64,000 nucleotides of DNA from Clostridium sp. C105KSO13 (lineage in GTDB: Bacteria; Bacillota; Clostridia; Lachnospirales; Lachnospiraceae), in NCBI RefSeq assembly GCF_001517425.1, contig NZ_FBWL01000171.1, forward strand, positions 186,001 to 250,000, written 5' to 3'. Made by a program: the position numbers and the translations under genes. Positions 60,149-64,000 of this stretch are shown here, one piece after another. The notes under the pieces are model-generated. The model was given only the letters and a program-made list of their open reading frames with translations. It was not told where the DNA came from and searched no databases. Position 1 is the first letter of the stretch. Each line of letters opens with the position of its first letter.

Positions 60149-63100
60149 ATGAAAAGGTGTAGAAGAGCCTTCATGATTTTGGCGGTTTCGCTGCTTCTGG
60201 CAGCTTGTGCATCCATATCATGCAAGGCACAGGAAGAAGAAGTTAAAAGGACTCTGGAGGATGTGCTTGCCGATGAGACAAGTACTTTCGAGGATGCAAT
60301 GAAAAGTCTGTATCAGGAATCGGAACCTGTCACAGCACTGGAGAATGTAGAAGAAGAGGTGAAAAATTCTTTTTATGACCGGCTTTCTGCCGCAGAGCAA
60401 TATCAACTCACCATACTTTACAAATATGAATTATTATCCAGAGCAGCAAAACACGAAGAAAAGGGTTACACAAAAGAACAGCTGGATGAGGTCTTAATGA
60501 CCTATCAGACACTTACCCAGGTACAGAAAGAAAGTGAAATAGGAGAAGAAATCCAGGTCAAAGAGCAACATCGATTATGGGAGAAAGAAGCTTTTCAATT
60601 TATGGAGAACAACGTTGGAAATCTTATATACTATCAGGAAGAGGAAGAGAAACATGTCACAGACTTTGTGTCCTATGCTCAGTACCTACAGAATACAGCA
60701 GATTTTTCAATCGAGGATCTTTTAACTGAACTCGATAGCTTAGAGACTATACCACCGGATTTGGATCCGGAAAAAGTATTAGAGAAAGTAAAAAGGCGTT
60801 TTTATGAGATTTATGGAATCCCTGCTGAGACTGAATCAAAGACCGGGCCGGTAGCAGAGCCAAAATCAGTAAAAGACAGAAAATTCGAACGTGCTGAAAA
60901 GCAGGCTGAGAAGGAAATGGAAGCAATGCGGATTAATGCGGTGGCACGGGTGGGAGATACTTACTACAAGACTTTTGATGCTGCATTTGCTGCTTTGCCG
61001 CCGGGCGGTACCATGTATGTACTTAAAGACTGTATTGCAGGACACAATGTTACAACCAAGTCCTTCACTATTTATCCAGAAGGACAGAACGTTACTGTGA
61101 CTGCAGACCCGAATCTTAAATGGGAGTCAGCAGGAATCCTTGCGGTTCCGACCGGTGTTGACAAAAATATCTCAGGTACATGGACGTTATCAGGAAATAA
61201 CGGGTATACACTGACTATTGATGGCAACAGGAAATGTTCCTCAGGTATTTTATCATCTCTGTGCAAAATAACTATCAATCTTAAAAACGGGGTCCGCTTG
61301 AGAAACGGTGCGGCGAATGGTGTATGGAACAGCTTGGGAACCACAAATATATATAAGGATGTACTAATTTATAATAATTTACATGCAGGAATTGCCTCCC
61401 AGGGTACGATAAATATGTATGATGGGGAGATTTACGGTAATGCTACCAATGGGATACGGGCAAAAGTTGTCAATGTAGCCGGGGGACAAGTGCATCATAA
61501 TGGGAGTGCCGGGGTACAGACTCAATGGGCAGACAACAGCACAGCAATTACCATCACAGGCGGTAGTATCTACAGTAACGCTACGGACGGAGTCGCCGCA
61601 TATGCCTCAAATGAGGTGTGTACTACCAATATCTCAGGTGGTAAAATCTATTCTAATAATCAGGCAGGAGTCAGATCTCAAGCGTCATCCGGTACATTAA
61701 AACTTTCTGGAGATCCTAATATTTTTCAAAATGCAACAGGTATCATTAATCTGTCAGCCGCAACTATGTCCGGCGGTGCAGTTTATGAAAATTTCAATGG
61801 CGGTATTCATACGTCAAAGTCATTCACCATGACAGGAGGCAGTGTATATGGCAATACATCTGAAAAAAATGGTGGTGGTATTTATAATTCGGGATCTCTT
61901 TTTTTATCTGGCGGGGAGATTTCTTCCAACAGGGGAACTTTTGGCGGTGGTATTTATAATATAGGCACACTGGGGTTAAATAAAACAGCGATTGTAAATA
62001 ATACTGCCCGGGCGGGCAGTGCCGTCTATCAGAACGGAATTATGAATGTGAGCGGAGAGGCCTGGATTGAAGAGAATAATGATGTTTATCTTCCGGAAGT
62101 GGGGAAAGTTATTACAGTTACAGGTCCTCTTACATCTAAAAAGACAGTGGCCCTTATAACACCTTCTGCCTATACCCTGGGGCGTACCTGTGTGAGAGCC
62201 AGCTATAACAAAGAAAAAGGAAGTGGGGTCTATCAGAAGTTTAATTTGAGCCCGCACGCATTCTATTTACTGCGCCCCGGGGATTACCAGTCAGGCGGTG
62301 CCGATACGGCAGATACGGATGTTGTAATCAGCAGGGCGTATACGATACATTATGAAGGAAATTATGATGATGACAGAATCCGGGTTCCGAAGGACGGGAA
62401 AAAGTATTGGTATGAAACTACAACAATATCGAGAGAAGTCCCCTATTTTGAATCTATAGGATTTAAAGGATGGTCCAGAAAGCCTGAGGCAGCGTCAGCG
62501 GCATACCAGCCGGGTGATGCACTCAGTGCAGCTTACAATGAAGAATTGGTTTTTTATGCACTCTGGAAGATGGAAGTTAAAGTTATCTATGTTAATAATG
62601 GTGCGGATTCAGGGACATCAAGGTCAGAATATGTCACTTTAAAGGAGTGCAGGGAGAATAATGGGTACGAAGTAAGAAAAAACACAAATTATACCAGATT
62701 TTCCCGAAAAGGATATAGTTTTATGGGTTGGACAAATGATGAAAAGGAGATAGGTAAGGGGGATGTAAAGTTTCCAGAAAGTAAGAAAAACATCGTCACA
62801 TTTGAGGAATTATGCCGGATATCTGGTGACCAGCAGAAGGATATTGTGGGAGAATCGGATATACCGGAAGTAAAAATGTTCTCCATGTGGAATGCAATTC
62901 CGAAAATCACAGCTAATGGAGTAAGAACATTTTATGAAGGGACCGATGTTACAAAAGAAATGCTCTTATCTAATATAAAAGCCTTTGACAATGAAGATGG
63001 GGATATTACAGAAAATGTCCGTATTATCTCTATAAAATATGCCGATAGAAATAGTCCGGATGGAACAAAACATAAAGGAGAAAGGACCGTCTGGGAGAAA

Positions 63101-63910
63101 GGAATGTCTTCTGATGAAAAATTAGACACCTGGTTTTTGCAGATGGAAAAAGGCGATTCACCTGCCATACATCGCATCACCTATGCAGTAACAGACAGTG
63201 CGGGGGCAGAAGCTGTGCTAGAATGGACAGTGAAAGTCAGGTTCAATGAATTTCCTGTCATAGAGGCGGCAGACAGGTATTTTACTTTGGAAGAGGCTCA
63301 AACAGGGAAAATTACAGAAGAAGAAATTCGGCAATATGCTTTAAAGACCGGGCGCATGAAGGCTTCAGATCAGGAAGATGATGCGTTGTATCCCGGGAGT
63401 ATACAGGAAAAGTTAAAACTGGTAGATTTCAGGCCGGAAGAGTTTTTAGAATTTAAAAAGCCGGGATATGTGGTGCTCACTTGCTCTGTACAAGACAGTA
63501 TGGGACCGGGGGGAGCAGGAAAGGAAACTTTACGCCAGTTTACCGTTCACATATTAGAAGACGGTGAAATTATAAAGCCGGAAGGACCAAAGTATGTGCG
63601 CTTTATTAATAGAGAAAATTACGAAAAAAATGCATACCTGGAAGCAGAAAACTTAAGCGCTTTTAAAAAAGAAAGTCTGAACCAAAACGGAGGCCTACAG
63701 GTGGATTCCAGGTGGTATCGGAATCCAGAGTATAAAGAATTAATATCGGGCTTATGGGAGAAAGGAAGAACAGCAGAGAAGGTGTGGAATTTTTCGCAGG
63801 GAGATGTGGGAAAAGTCAAAGAGTACATAAATACCCATGGTATTGGAAACAGTAAAGAGAAAAATGCATTGACACGGTTTTTGAGGCAGTTCGATTCTCA
63901 AAATCATTAA
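60149..63910 (+). CDS. Large beta-helix surface lipoprotein with InlB-like and Ig-like regions
   Basis: Exported protein of 1253 residues. The signal sequence ends in a lipobox-like LAAC at Cys20, suggesting lipid anchoring; cleavage after CKA is an alternative. Residues 35-230 are helical and acidic. Residues about 330-635 form a right-handed beta-helix of GGxIYxN-type rungs (GGSVYGNTSEKNGGGIYNSG). Residues about 730-915 contain two InlB/Flg_new-like units (FKGWSRK, FMGWTND). Residues about 916-1080 resemble DUF5011 Ig-like domains (FDNEDGDITENV). No C-terminal anchor is present. GGAGGAGG precedes ATG 60149. The role is unknown, perhaps polysaccharide or host binding. The rest of the window (63911-64000) holds no gene I can support. 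Confidence 0.85.
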   Translation: MKRCRRAFMILAVSLLLAACASISCKAQEEEVKRTLEDVLADETSTFEDAMKSLYQESEPVTALENVEEEVKNSFYDRLSAAEQYQLTILYKYELLSRAAKHEEKGYTKEQLDEVLMTYQTLTQVQKESEIGEEIQVKEQHRLWEKEAFQFMENNVGNLIYYQEEEEKHVTDFVSYAQYLQNTADFSIEDLLTELDSLETIPPDLDPEKVLEKVKRRFYEIYGIPAETESKTGPVAEPKSVKDRKFERAEKQAEKEMEAMRINAVARVGDTYYKTFDAAFAALPPGGTMYVLKDCIAGHNVTTKSFTIYPEGQNVTVTADPNLKWESAGILAVPTGVDKNISGTWTLSGNNGYTLTIDGNRKCSSGILSSLCKITINLKNGVRLRNGAANGVWNSLGTTNIYKDVLIYNNLHAGIASQGTINMYDGEIYGNATNGIRAKVVNVAGGQVHHNGSAGVQTQWADNSTAITITGGSIYSNATDGVAAYASNEVCTTNISGGKIYSNNQAGVRSQASSGTLKLSGDPNIFQNATGIINLSAATMSGGAVYENFNGGIHTSKSFTMTGGSVYGNTSEKNGGGIYNSGSLFLSGGEISSNRGTFGGGIYNIGTLGLNKTAIVNNTARAGSAVYQNGIMNVSGEAWIEENNDVYLPEVGKVITVTGPLTSKKTVALITPSAYTLGRTCVRASYNKEKGSGVYQKFNLSPHAFYLLRPGDYQSGGADTADTDVVISRAYTIHYEGNYDDDRIRVPKDGKKYWYETTTISREVPYFESIGFKGWSRKPEAASAAYQPGDALSAAYNEELVFYALWKMEVKVIYVNNGADSGTSRSEYVTLKECRENNGYEVRKNTNYTRFSRKGYSFMGWTNDEKEIGKGDVKFPESKKNIVTFEELCRISGDQQKDIVGESDIPEVKMFSMWNAIPKITANGVRTFYEGTDVTKEMLLSNIKAFDNEDGDITENVRIISIKYADRNSPDGTKHKGERTVWEKGMSSDEKLDTWFLQMEKGDSPAIHRITYAVTDSAGAEAVLEWTVKVRFNEFPVIEAADRYFTLEEAQTGKITEEEIRQYALKTGRMKASDQEDDALYPGSIQEKLKLVDFRPEEFLEFKKPGYVVLTCSVQDSMGPGGAGKETLRQFTVHILEDGEIIKPEGPKYVRFINRENYEKNAYLEAENLSAFKKESLNQNGGLQVDSRWYRNPEYKELISGLWEKGRTAEKVWNFSQGDVGKVKEYINTHGIGNSKEKNALTRFLRQFDSQNH

Positions 63911-64000
63911 AAAGTGGTGCAGAAAAACATTGGAAGGCAGAAAAATCTTAAGATAAAGGAAAAAAGACAAAGTCGCAGAATATAGTATATATATGATATA

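Overview
The window looks like chromosomal DNA from a motile, strictly anaerobic, Gram-positive spore-former of the Clostridia, most likely a Lachnospiraceae member. The support is a class III (anaerobic) ribonucleotide reductase, desulfoferrodoxin, a GerA-family germination protein, Bacillota-style Shine-Dalgarno sites, an L20-type leader before infC-rpmI-rplT, and the Bacillota flagellar toolkit (FliY, FlbD, FliW/CsrA, CheC, CheD, FlgM). The species cannot be fixed from sequence alone. I see no IS element, prophage, CRISPR array or rRNA.

Layout. (1) 39-5640: housekeeping and spore genes (nrdD-nrdG-dut, a SpoVAF-like gene, degV). (2) 5642-7437: a foldable intergenic element, then infC-rpmI-rplT under an attenuator leader with an AUU start for infC, and a tRNA-Leu(AAG) with its own promoter and terminator. 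(3) 7448-13017: a probable sigma-D promoter driving a 1525-residue surface protein with 13 InlB/Flg_new-type repeats, followed by two tandem hemerythrins. (4) 13055-16345, minus strand: cheA-cheW-cheB, where CheB lacks a receiver domain. (5) 16266-20045: a ylqG/ylqH-like pair and a PAS-GGDEF-EAL protein with a degenerate GGDEF motif. (6) 20126-45420: a very long flagellar/chemotaxis operon from flgB to fliA and flgF/G, then cheC-cheD, a CheV-like protein without a receiver, an EAL-like/HDOD protein, a ParA ATPase and a ComFB-domain protein. (7) 45433-48769: sigma-D promoter, fliD-fliS-fliT-like. (8) 48848-50699: an orphan FtsE-like ATPase and a degenerate nucleotidyltransferase. (9) 50697-55444: sigma-D promoter, flgM-flgN-flgK-flgL-DUF6470-fliW-csrA. 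(10) 55441-59997: desulfoferrodoxin, then cheR and two chemoreceptors. (11) 60014-63910: a large beta-helix lipoprotein.

How it fits together. The long operon builds the basal body, export gate, hook, stators and switch and makes sigma-D (FliA). FlgM holds sigma-D until the hook is complete; sigma-D-type boxes (TAAA/TAAT-N14/15-GCCGATA-like) then precede fliD, flgM, the big surface protein and, less certainly, cheA. Two chemoreceptors, CheA/W/R/B/C/D/Y and a CheV-like coupler complete signalling. FliW and CsrA imply flagellin control, but no flagellin gene lies in the window.

The strongest candidate for something undescribed is the ParA-ComFB pair at the end of the chemotaxis operon. ComFB-family proteins have been reported to bind cyclic dinucleotides. 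This one has a short basic N-terminus, an acidic disordered linker and a folded C-terminal domain, the architecture of ParA-activating adaptors. No flhF or flhG is present in the operon. I propose, as inference, a cyclic-di-GMP-tuned positioning system for flagella or chemosensory arrays.
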